Shown: piece by piece, positions 32,370 to 39,913 of the stretch | Numbering within the stretch: the first letter of the stretch is position 1 | Layout of the letters: every line of letters starts with the position of its first letter | Assembly (NCBI GenBank): GCA_035499555.1 | Contig: DATJYO010000065.1 | Coordinates: 109,355-173,354, forward strand | Length of the DNA stretch: 64,000 nucleotides | Direction of reading: 5' to 3' | Source of the DNA: Bog-159 sp035499555 | Lineage (GTDB): Bacteria; Acidobacteriota; Terriglobia; Bryobacterales; Bryobacteraceae | Made by a program: the position numbers and the translations under genes | Notes under the pieces: model-generated | The model's input: the letters and a program-made list of their open reading frames with translations, nothing else | Told to the model about the DNA's origin: nothing | Database searches by the model: none

Positions 32370-33361
32370 GCAAAGCGCTGGGATCGCTCGCCGCTGTCAT
32401 CGCCGTGGGCCTGGCCGCCGCGGCCGCCGGAAGCATCGCGGGCTTGCAGGCTGCCGTGGCCATCGCCATCCCCTACATCTGTTTCGCGGCGCTGCTGGCG
32501 GGTCTGACCTGGCGCGTGGTCCGCTGGTCGCTCGCGCCGGTACCGTTTCGCATCCCTACCGTTTGCGGACAGCAGAAATCGCTGCCCTGGATCAAGGCGG
32601 GTTGGCTGGAGAGCCCCTACACAACCCTGGGCGTGATCGCCCGCATGGCGCTCGAGATCCTCACCTTCCGCAGCCTGTTCCGCAACGTGCGGTCGCGGCT
32701 GGAAGCCGGTCCCCGCCTGATCTATGGTGAGGCCAAGTGGCTCTGGCTGGCGGCCATGGCCTTCCATTGGTCCCTGCTGATTATCCTGCTGCGTCATCTC
32801 CGGCTATTCGTCGAGCCGGCGCCCAAATTGGCGGTGTTGCTCGATCGCCTGGACGGTTTCTTCCAGATCGGCGCGCCGGTGGTCTACATCACCGACGCCA
32901 TGATCCTGGCGGCTCTCGCCTACCTGCTGCAGCGCCGCTTCCGCGAACCGCAGGTGCGCTACATTTCGCTGGCCACCGATTACTTCGCTCTGTTCCTGCT
33001 GCTGGCGATTGCCTTCACGGGTGTGTGGATGCGGTACTTTGCGCGCACGGACGTGGTGGCGGTCAAGCAGTTCGCCATCGGCCTCGCGGTCTTCGGGCCG
33101 GTGGTCCCCAAGACTGCCGGAGCCTGGTTCTACGCCCACCTGGTGTTGGTGAGCACGCTCGCGGCGTACCTGCCGTTCAGCAAGCTCATGCACATGGGCG
33201 GCGTATTTTTGAGTCCCACCCGCAACCTGGCCAATAACAATCGCATGAAACGGCATGTGAACCCCTGGAACTATCCGGTGAAAGTGCATACCTACGAAGA
33301 GTGGGAGGACGAGTTCCGGGACAAAATCGAGGCGGCCGGCCTGCCGGTCGAAAGGCGCTGA
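32366..33361 (+). CDS. dsrM: DsrM, cytochrome b-type membrane subunit of DsrMKJOP
   Basis: 331 residues with about six membrane helices, two at the N-terminus (about 5-45) and the rest in the NarI-like core (about 125-145, 167-190, 205-225, 250-275). WLAAMAFHWSLLIILLRHLR and YAHLVLVSTLAAYLPFSKLM place histidines expected to bind hemes b. The C-terminal NRMKRHVNPWNYP is a DsrM signature. DsrM oxidises menaquinol and passes electrons to DsrK on the cytoplasmic side. It overlaps the upstream gene by four bases and is three bases from dsrK. Confidence 0.94.
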   Translation: MSKALGSLAAVIAVGLAAAAAGSIAGLQAAVAIAIPYICFAALLAGLTWRVVRWSLAPVPFRIPTVCGQQKSLPWIKAGWLESPYTTLGVIARMALEILTFRSLFRNVRSRLEAGPRLIYGEAKWLWLAAMAFHWSLLIILLRHLRLFVEPAPKLAVLLDRLDGFFQIGAPVVYITDAMILAALAYLLQRRFREPQVRYISLATDYFALFLLLAIAFTGVWMRYFARTDVVAVKQFAIGLAVFGPVVPKTAGAWFYAHLVLVSTLAAYLPFSKLMHMGGVFLSPTRNLANNNRMKRHVNPWNYPVKVHTYEEWEDEFRDKIEAAGLPVERR

Positions 33362-33364
33362 CCT

Positions 33365-34987
33365 ATGGCGAACCCCAGCCCCCAGGATCTCGTGCAGATC
33401 GACTACCGGCCCGCCGGCCGGGACTGGACCGATCCCCAGGTGGAATTCCGCAAAGGGACCTTCTGCTACAGCGCCCTGCCCAAAAACCTGAAATACCTGG
33501 GCCTTCCCAACGCCCGCGAGTGGCAGCCCTTCGACCAGGACTGGAAACTGCCGGCCAACTGGAAGCAGATCATCCTGGACGGCATGAAGGAACGGCTGGA
33601 CAAGTTCCGCTCGTTCCGTCTCTTTATGGACATCTGCGTGCGCTGCGGCGCCTGCGCGGACAAGTGCCATTTCTACATCGGCTCGGGCGATCCCAAGAAC
33701 ATGCCGGTGCTCCGCGGCGAGCTGATCCGCTCCGTCTACCGGCGTTACTTCACGGCCGCCGGCCGCCTGCTGGGCCCGCTGGCTGGCGCGCGCGATCTGA
33801 CCGAAGACGTCATCAAGGAGTGGTTCTACTACTTCTACCAGTGCACCGAGTGCCGCCGCTGTTCGGTCTTTTGCCCGTATGGGATCGACACCGCGGAGAT
33901 CACCATGATCGGGCGCGAACTGTTGAACCTCATCGGCTGCAACATCAACTGGGTGCTGGAACCGGCGGCCAACTGCTTCCGTACCGGCAACCACCTGGGC
34001 GTGCAGCCGCACGGCTTCAAGGACAGCATCGACTTTGCGGTGGACGAGCTGGAAGAGATCACCGGCGTGCGCGTGGATGCCTCCATCAATCGCAAGGGCG
34101 CCGAAGTGCTCTTCGTCGTGCCATCGGCCGACTACTTCGGTACCCCGCACTATTACACGTTTCTAGGGTACCTGGCTCTGTTCCACGAAATCGGCCTCGA
34201 TTACACGTTCAGCGCCTACGCTTCCGAGGGCGGAAACTTCGGCCTGTTCAACTCGCACGAGATGATCAAGCGGCTCAATGCCAAGATCTATGCCGAGGCC
34301 AAACGTCTGGGGGTGAAGTGGATCCTGGGCGGCGAGTGCGGCCACATGTGGCGCGTCCTGCATCAGTACATGGACACCATGAACGGTCCGGCGGATTTTC
34401 TGGAACAGCCCGTGTCGCCGGTGACCGGAACGCGCTTCGAAAACGCCCGCTCCACCAGGATGGTCCACATCTGCGAATTCACGGCGGACCTGATTCACGA
34501 GGGCAAGCTGCGCCTGGATCCGGCCCGCAACAGCCGCTGGAACGTGACCTTCCACGATTCCTGCAATCCCGCGCGGTCCATGGGGCTGCTCGAAGAGCCG
34601 CGCTACATCCTGCGCCACGTGGTGCCGCAATTCCACGAAATGCCCGAAAACACCATCCGCGAGCAGACGTTCTGTTGCGGTTCCGGCTCCGGGCTGGGCA
34701 CCGACGAGAACTTCGAGATGCGTATGCGCGGCGGTTTACCGCGCGCCAACGCCGTCAAGTACGTACACGATAAGTACGGCGTGAATCTGCTGGTGTGCAT
34801 CTGCGCCATCGATAAAGCCACGCTGCCGCCGCTGCTCGAATACTGGGTGCCCGGCGTGGAGGTGGCGGGCATCCACGAGCTGGTCGGCAATGCCCTCATC
34901 CTGCGCGGAGAGAAGGAGCGCGCCACCGATCTGCGCGGGGAGCCTCTGCCGGAAAAAATTGCGGAACCGGAGGTGGCGCATGCGTGA
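33365..34987 (+). CDS. dsrK: DsrK, HdrD-like iron-sulfur catalytic subunit
   Basis: 540 residues. Two ferredoxin-type cysteine groups (CVRCGACADKCHFYIG at about 92-107 and CTECRRCSVFCPYGI at about 160-174) are followed by CCG-type motifs: GGECGHMWR, HDSCNPARSMG and FCCGSGSGLGTDENF, and VCICAIDKATLPPLLEYW near the end. These define DsrK, which is thought to reduce the DsrC trisulfide at a special 4Fe-4S centre as HdrD does with heterodisulfide. It overlaps dsrJ by eight bases. Confidence 0.96.
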   Translation: MANPSPQDLVQIDYRPAGRDWTDPQVEFRKGTFCYSALPKNLKYLGLPNAREWQPFDQDWKLPANWKQIILDGMKERLDKFRSFRLFMDICVRCGACADKCHFYIGSGDPKNMPVLRGELIRSVYRRYFTAAGRLLGPLAGARDLTEDVIKEWFYYFYQCTECRRCSVFCPYGIDTAEITMIGRELLNLIGCNINWVLEPAANCFRTGNHLGVQPHGFKDSIDFAVDELEEITGVRVDASINRKGAEVLFVVPSADYFGTPHYYTFLGYLALFHEIGLDYTFSAYASEGGNFGLFNSHEMIKRLNAKIYAEAKRLGVKWILGGECGHMWRVLHQYMDTMNGPADFLEQPVSPVTGTRFENARSTRMVHICEFTADLIHEGKLRLDPARNSRWNVTFHDSCNPARSMGLLEEPRYILRHVVPQFHEMPENTIREQTFCCGSGSGLGTDENFEMRMRGGLPRANAVKYVHDKYGVNLLVCICAIDKATLPPLLEYWVPGVEVAGIHELVGNALILRGEKERATDLRGEPLPEKIAEPEVAHA

Positions 34988-35474
34988 CCGGCCTGTCATC
35001 TACAGCGGTCTGCTGATATTCGTCGCATTTCTGACCCTGCCGGTGTGGCACAACCTGTTCGCCCGGGTCACCGCTAAAGGACCGGCCCCGGTGCTCCCGG
35101 CGGTCCAGAAACAGTGCGTCGCGCCGCTGGCCTACATGAAGTCCTCGCACATGAATCTCCTCTTCCAATGGCGCGACCAGGTGGTCCGGCAGGGCAGCCG
35201 CGACTTTACCGCCTTCGACGGGAGGCACTATACCATGAGCCTGACCAAAACCTGTCTCAACCAGTGTCACGGCGCCAAAGCCGATTTCTGCGACCGCTGC
35301 CACAACTACACGGCCGTCTCTCTGCCGTGCTGGGACTGCCATCAGGACTCCAAACCCCTTTTAAGGAACACGCGCAAAACGGGGCCGCCCGCGCCGCTTG
35401 ACATTGCGGGTTCCGGTCCTTCATGGCGGCGCGGGCAGACGCGCCCCTTTGCCCTCCTGAGGAGCGCCCGATGA
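34980..35474 (+). CDS. dsrJ: DsrJ, periplasmic triheme cytochrome c
   Basis: 164 residues. An N-terminal uncleaved signal anchor (about 5-22) precedes CVAPLAYMKSSHMNLLFQWR, which contains the conserved cysteine proposed as an axial heme ligand. Three heme motifs follow: CLNQCH, CDRCH and CWDCH. The first is CX3CH rather than CX2CH. The protein sits in the periplasm and exchanges electrons within DsrMKJOP. The last ~30 residues, rich in Gly/Pro/Arg, look like an extension reading up to the dsrO start; the genes overlap by four bases (ATGA). Start chosen because it directly precedes the signal anchor and overlaps dsrK by eight bases. Confidence 0.9.
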   Translation: MRDRPVIYSGLLIFVAFLTLPVWHNLFARVTAKGPAPVLPAVQKQCVAPLAYMKSSHMNLLFQWRDQVVRQGSRDFTAFDGRHYTMSLTKTCLNQCHGAKADFCDRCHNYTAVSLPCWDCHQDSKPLLRNTRKTGPPAPLDIAGSGPSWRRGQTRPFALLRSAR

Positions 35475-36193
35475 AGATTTCCCGAAAAGACTTCCTGCGG
35501 GTGAGCGGCCTTTCGTGTTTTTCGCTGGCATTCCGCAAACTGGCCGGCGCCGTCACGGGCACGCGCTGGGGCATGGCCATCGACACCGCCAAGTGCCTGA
35601 CGAAGCCGGACTGCACCAAGTGCATCACGGCCTGCAACCAGGCCCACAATATTCCGGTGATCCCGGACCCCCGCCATCAAGTCCGCTGGATCTGGAAAGA
35701 GCCTTTCGCGCACGCCTTCCGTGAGCAGATCGACGAATTTTCAGCCCTACGCGCCGCGCCCGCCATGGTGTTGTGCAATCACTGCGACGATCCGCCCTGC
35801 GTGCGCGTGTGCCCCACCCAGGCCACCTTCAAACGCGACGACGGCATCGTGGCCATGGACTATCACCGCTGCATCGGTTGCCGTTATTGCATGGCCGCCT
35901 GCCCGTACGGGTCGCGCAGCTTCAACTGGGAGGATCCGCGCCCGTACATCCATCAGGCCACCCAGGACTTCCCCACGCGCACCAAGGGCGTCGTCGAGAA
36001 GTGCAATTTCTGCTCCGAGCGGCTAGCCGTCGGCAAGCCGCCGGCCTGTGTAGAAATCTGTCCGGAAAAGGCGCTGGTCTTCGGCAACCTGGCGAACCCG
36101 CAGTCGGAAATCCGCCAGTTGCTGGCGTCCCGCCGGCACATGCGGCGGAAGCCCGAACTGGGCACCCGTCCCCAGGTCTTCTACATCGTATGA
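35471..36193 (+). CDS. dsrO: DsrO, periplasmic ferredoxin-like subunit
   Basis: 240 residues from the ATG at 35471, which follows GAGGAGCGCCCG. Four 4Fe-4S cysteine groups are visible: CLTKPDCTKCITACNQAHN, CNHCDDPPCVRVCPTQATF, CIGCRYCMAACPYGSRSF and CNFCSERLAVGKPPACVEIC. The N-terminus SRKDFLRVSG resembles a Tat signal but has Arg-Lys instead of Arg-Arg. It passes electrons between DsrJ and DsrP. It is preceded by an overlapping dsrJ and followed by dsrP after 9 bases. Confidence 0.94.
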   Translation: MKISRKDFLRVSGLSCFSLAFRKLAGAVTGTRWGMAIDTAKCLTKPDCTKCITACNQAHNIPVIPDPRHQVRWIWKEPFAHAFREQIDEFSALRAAPAMVLCNHCDDPPCVRVCPTQATFKRDDGIVAMDYHRCIGCRYCMAACPYGSRSFNWEDPRPYIHQATQDFPTRTKGVVEKCNFCSERLAVGKPPACVEICPEKALVFGNLANPQSEIRQLLASRRHMRRKPELGTRPQVFYIV

Positions 36194-36202
36194 GGTCCCG
36201 CC

Positions 36203-37402
36203 ATGCTCATGTTTGAAAAGGCAGTCACCGGCGGCCGCAGATACTGGACCTGGCTGGCCTGCCTCCTCGCCGTGATATTCGCCGGTTTCCTGGCCTACCG
36301 CCATCAGTTGGATTACGGCCTCGGGATCACCGGGCTCAGCCGTGACGTCACCTGGGGTCTGTACATCGCCCAGTTCACGTTTCTGGTCGGCGTCGCAGCC
36401 TCCGCCGTCATGGTCGTCCTGCCTTATTACCTGCACCATTACAAGGCGTTCGGCCGGCTCACCATACTCGGCGAATTCCTGGCCATCGCCGCCGTGATCA
36501 TGTGCATGCTGTTCATCTTCGTGGATATGGGCCAGCCCACGCGCGTCTTCAATGTGCTGCTCTACCCGACGCCCCACTCCATGATGTTCTGGGACATGGT
36601 CTCGCTCGGCGGGTACCTGGTGCTGAATGCCGTGATCGCGTTCATCACCTTGCGCGCCGAACGCGAAGGTGTAACGCCGCCGTCCTGGATCAAGCCCGTT
36701 ATTTTTCTTTCGATTCCCTGGGCCGTCAGCATCCACACCGTCACCGCGTTCCTGTATAACGGCCTTCCCGGGCGGTCGTTGTGGCTCACGGCCATCCTGG
36801 CGCCGCGATTCCTGGCCTCGGCTTTCGCCTCCGGCCCCGCCCTGCTGATCCTGCTGGCGATGATCATCGCCAAAGCTACCCGCTCGCCCAACCCGCGCGA
36901 ACCCATCCAGAAGCTGGCGATCATTGTTACCTACGCCATGGTGATCAGCGTGTTCTTCGTACTGATGGAGTTCTTCACCTCGTTTTACAGCCATATCCCG
37001 GAGCACACCGAATCGCTGCGCTACATGTTCGAGGGTCTGGGCGGACACGCGCGCCTGGCGCCCTGGATGTGGACCTCCATGATCCTGGCCGTGGCATCCC
37101 TGATCCTGCTGCTGGTGCCTGCGTATCGCCACCGCGACCGGCTGCTCGCGGTGGCCTGTGGCATGGTTTTTCTCTCGCTTTGGATCGATAAAGGCATCGG
37201 CCTGATCGTGGCTGCTTTTGTCCCCTCGCCGCTGGGCGTGGTCACCGAATACTCTCCGTCTCTCCCGGAGATGCTCATTTCCCTGGGAATCTGGGCGGTG
37301 GGCGCGCTGATCCTGACCGTGCTTTACCGGATTGCGCTCTCGGTTCGCGAAGGGACGCTGTTCGCCTCCGCGCCGCCCGTAGGAGCCGAGGTGCTCCCAT
37401 GA
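36203..37402 (+). CDS. dsrP: DsrP, NrfD-like membrane subunit
   Basis: 399 residues with about ten membrane helices of the NrfD/PsrC family. GITGLSRDVTWGLYIAQFTF near the start and VDMGQPTRVFNVLLYPTPHS (about 104-123) are typical quinone-interacting subunit signatures. DsrP exchanges electrons with menaquinone and DsrO on the periplasmic side. Last of the five dsrMKJOP genes; the next gene overlaps it by four bases (ATGA), so the exporter that follows is probably made together with the complex. Confidence 0.94.
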   Translation: MLMFEKAVTGGRRYWTWLACLLAVIFAGFLAYRHQLDYGLGITGLSRDVTWGLYIAQFTFLVGVAASAVMVVLPYYLHHYKAFGRLTILGEFLAIAAVIMCMLFIFVDMGQPTRVFNVLLYPTPHSMMFWDMVSLGGYLVLNAVIAFITLRAEREGVTPPSWIKPVIFLSIPWAVSIHTVTAFLYNGLPGRSLWLTAILAPRFLASAFASGPALLILLAMIIAKATRSPNPREPIQKLAIIVTYAMVISVFFVLMEFFTSFYSHIPEHTESLRYMFEGLGGHARLAPWMWTSMILAVASLILLLVPAYRHRDRLLAVACGMVFLSLWIDKGIGLIVAAFVPSPLGVVTEYSPSLPEMLISLGIWAVGALILTVLYRIALSVREGTLFASAPPVGAEVLP

Positions 37403-38829
37403 AGCCAAGGTTGAACGAAGATTGGCTGGCCGTCTGGCTGGGCCTGTTCCTCTTCGCGTTGTCTCTCGCGACCTTTTTCGGCATGGATGTGCTGGGCTGG
37501 GCGGTCACCACCAAGATTTGGACCGATCCTGTCCACGCCCTGGCGCCTGCCTCCAAAACTTACGCCGCGCTCTCCGGCCTGATGTCGCTGCTGGCCACGT
37601 ATGTATTTCTCCTGGTGCTGATGACCCTGGGCGCCCGGGCTCTGCGCCTGGACCTGAAGCGCTTCATCAAAGGATTCACCGGCGTCTTCGCCGCCGCCTA
37701 CCTCGCCTGGTTCCTGGGAAGCTGGGCTTACATAGCCGCCACGCCGGACAAGCGTGCTGGATTCCACATCGGCTGGTCGCTCAACCTTACCAACGAAGCC
37801 GGTTTCATCGTCGCCTTGATCGTCGGGCTGATTATCGGCAACTTCCTGCCCGGTGTGGCCGCCCGCATGAAGGAAGCCATACGGCCGGAGTTGTACATCA
37901 AGACGGCCATCGTGATCCTGGGCGGCTTTCTGGGAATCACCGCCGCCGAGCAACTCGGGCTGGCCACCTCCGTGATGTTCCGTGGCCTGTGCGCGATCAT
38001 CGAAGCCTACCTGATCTACTGGGCGCTGGTGTACTTCGTCGCCCGCCGCTACTTCAAATTCAGCCGCGAATGGGCGGCGCCCCTGGCTTCGGGGATCTCC
38101 ATCTGCGGGGTTTCGGCGGCGATCGCCACCGGCTCCGCCATTCGGGCGCGGCCCGTCGTCCCGGTGATGGTTTCGTCTCTGGTGGTGATTTTTGCCGTCA
38201 TCGAACTGCTGTTCCTGCCCTTCCTGGCCCAGACCTTCCTGTCCCACCAACCCATGGTGGCCGGCGCGTGGATGGGCCTGGCGGTCAAGACCGATGGCGC
38301 GGCCGTAACCAGCGGCGCGGTTACCGACGCCCTCATCCGCGCCAAAGCCGCGGCTCTTTACGGCATCCATTACAAGCCCGGCTGGATCATGGGCGTGAGC
38401 ACCACGGTGAAAGTCTTTATCGACATTTTCATCGGCATCTGGGCGTTCGTGCTGGCCTGGATCTGGTCGGCGAAGATCAATCCGAAGCAGGGCGAGAAAG
38501 TACGCGCCGTCGAAATCTGGCAGCGTTTTCCCAAGTTCGTGCTGGGCTATATAGCGACCTTCGCCATCATTCTGGGCATCGGTCTCCTCGCGCCGGCGCT
38601 CGTCCCCAAGGCCAAGGCCGCCATGGCGCAAGCCAACGTGTTCCGCGGTATCTTCTTCGTGATGACCTTCTTCACTATCGGGGTGGTCTCCGACTTTCGG
38701 AAGCTGTGGCAGGAAGGCATTGCGAAGCTGGCCCTGGTCTACATTCTGTGCCTGTTCGGTTTCATCGTTTGGATCGGGCTGGCCATCTCCTGGCTCTTTT
38801 TCTACGGCGTCAAACCGCCTGTTGCGTGA
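37399..38829 (+). CDS. YeiH-type putative sulfate/sulfite exporter (UPF0324 family)
   Basis: 476 residues, polytopic with about eleven to twelve helices. The N-terminal ~130 residues are an extra membrane part; the rest matches the YeiH/putative sulfate exporter family, with GISICGVSAAIATGSAIRAR (about 232-251) and AVKTDGAAVTSGAVTDALIR (about 295-314) as recognisable conserved stretches. The substrate is unproven in this family. Its translational overlap with dsrP (ATGA) suggests a role in sulfur anion movement linked to the dsr pathway, for example sulfite removal; that is inference. Confidence 0.85.
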   Translation: MKPRLNEDWLAVWLGLFLFALSLATFFGMDVLGWAVTTKIWTDPVHALAPASKTYAALSGLMSLLATYVFLLVLMTLGARALRLDLKRFIKGFTGVFAAAYLAWFLGSWAYIAATPDKRAGFHIGWSLNLTNEAGFIVALIVGLIIGNFLPGVAARMKEAIRPELYIKTAIVILGGFLGITAAEQLGLATSVMFRGLCAIIEAYLIYWALVYFVARRYFKFSREWAAPLASGISICGVSAAIATGSAIRARPVVPVMVSSLVVIFAVIELLFLPFLAQTFLSHQPMVAGAWMGLAVKTDGAAVTSGAVTDALIRAKAAALYGIHYKPGWIMGVSTTVKVFIDIFIGIWAFVLAWIWSAKINPKQGEKVRAVEIWQRFPKFVLGYIATFAIILGIGLLAPALVPKAKAAMAQANVFRGIFFVMTFFTIGVVSDFRKLWQEGIAKLALVYILCLFGFIVWIGLAISWLFFYGVKPPVA

Positions 38830-38838
38830 GGATCGGTC

Positions 38839-39063
38839 ATGAAGCTAACGCACCCTGTTGAAGAACACCAACCGGTGGAAGCGCCCCAACGGACGGCCCC
38901 GGCCAAAGCGGCGGAAGAACCCAAACTGGCGGAAGAGATCCAGAAGATGGAGTACGAGCCGCTGCTTCCCATCGAGAAGAAACTGGTTCTGTGGAGTGTC
39001 TTGCTGGGCCTCTTCCTGCTGGCGGTCCTGTTCGGCATAAGCCGGACCTTCTTCCACGGGTGA
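38839..39063 (+). CDS. Small single-helix membrane protein, unknown
   Basis: 74 residues: a Pro/Ala/Glu-rich hydrophilic N-terminal part (1-47) and one C-terminal membrane helix (about 49-70, LVLWSVLLGLFLLAVLFGIS). GAGGATCG lies before the ATG. It lies 9 bases after the exporter gene and 13 bases before the TauE/SafE gene, so it is in the operon. No family is recognised; it may be an accessory subunit of either transporter. Confidence 0.65.
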   Translation: MKLTHPVEEHQPVEAPQRTAPAKAAEEPKLAEEIQKMEYEPLLPIEKKLVLWSVLLGLFLLAVLFGISRTFFHG

Positions 39064-39076
39064 GCGCGGGGCGCGC

Positions 39077-39913
39077 ATGCATTTCCCGGTCTCGGGTGTC
39101 GCGTGCCCCTTATGGCTGCCGCCCGCCGCCGCGTTCCTGGTGGCCCTGTTAACCGCGCCGGCCGGACTGTCGGGAGCCTTCTTGCTCCTGCCGTTCCAGA
39201 TGAGCGTGCTCGGCTTCGTCAGCCCCGCGGTTACCCCCACCAACCTTATCTATAACGTTGTCGCGACGCCCGGCGGCATCGTCCGTTATATCCAGGAGCG
39301 CCGCATGGAGTGGCGATTGGCGCTGGCCATCCTGGCCGGGACGCTCCCCGGCGTCGCGCTGGGAGCCGTGGTCCGCATCCGCTACCTGCCGGACCCGCGC
39401 TACGCCAAGCTGTTCGTGGGATGCGTGCTGCTCTATCTCGGCGTCCGGCTGCTCCTCCACTCCCTGCGCGCAGCGGCCGGCAAACGTCCCGAAACCACCT
39501 CCTTCAATCCCGCGCTACTGGCGGCGGTGGCTCTGCCGGTTGGCGTGATCGGCGGTATCTACGGAGTCGGCGGCGGAGCCATCATCGCGCCGTTCGCCAT
39601 GACCATCCTGCGCCTGCCCGCCCGGATGGTCGCCGGTGCGGCGATGGTGGGCACTTTAGTAACCTCGATTATGGGCGTAGCCACCTTCGAGATGCTCAGC
39701 CGTATGCCGTTGTCCGCGGGTGCCTCGGTGCAGCCCGACTGGATGCTCGGTCTCCTCTTCGGTGTGGGCGGCCTGGCGGGCAGTTATTTTGGCGCCCGCC
39801 TGCAAAAGCACCTGCCGGAGCGGTGGATCCGTCTGGTTCTGGGATTGCTCATTACAGCGCTGGCGCTGACTTACGTCATTCGCTTTCTGCTGACATCGCG
39901 CGTGATGCTATGA
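39077..39913 (+). CDS. Sulfite exporter TauE/SafE (TSUP) family permease, third copy
   Basis: 278 residues with about eight helices. TSUP motifs: LSGAFLLLPFQMSVLGF in the first half and VGVIGGIYGVGGGAIIAPF (about 155-173) in the second. It is shorter than the two copies at 11533-13880 and lacks their central hydrophilic loop. It is in the dsr operon, 13 bases after the small membrane protein and overlapping the porin gene by four bases. Sulfite or another sulfur anion is the likely substrate by context. Confidence 0.9.
   Translation: MHFPVSGVACPLWLPPAAAFLVALLTAPAGLSGAFLLLPFQMSVLGFVSPAVTPTNLIYNVVATPGGIVRYIQERRMEWRLALAILAGTLPGVALGAVVRIRYLPDPRYAKLFVGCVLLYLGVRLLLHSLRAAAGKRPETTSFNPALLAAVALPVGVIGGIYGVGGGAIIAPFAMTILRLPARMVAGAAMVGTLVTSIMGVATFEMLSRMPLSAGASVQPDWMLGLLFGVGGLAGSYFGARLQKHLPERWIRLVLGLLITALALTYVIRFLLTSRVML

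Noticed and set aside
32804..34150. Minus-strand open frame of 448 codons
   Set aside because: Antisense of dsrM and dsrK; no recognisable protein.
36023..37408. Minus-strand open frame of 461 codons
   Set aside because: Antisense of dsrO and dsrP; Gly/His/Asp-rich shadow translation.
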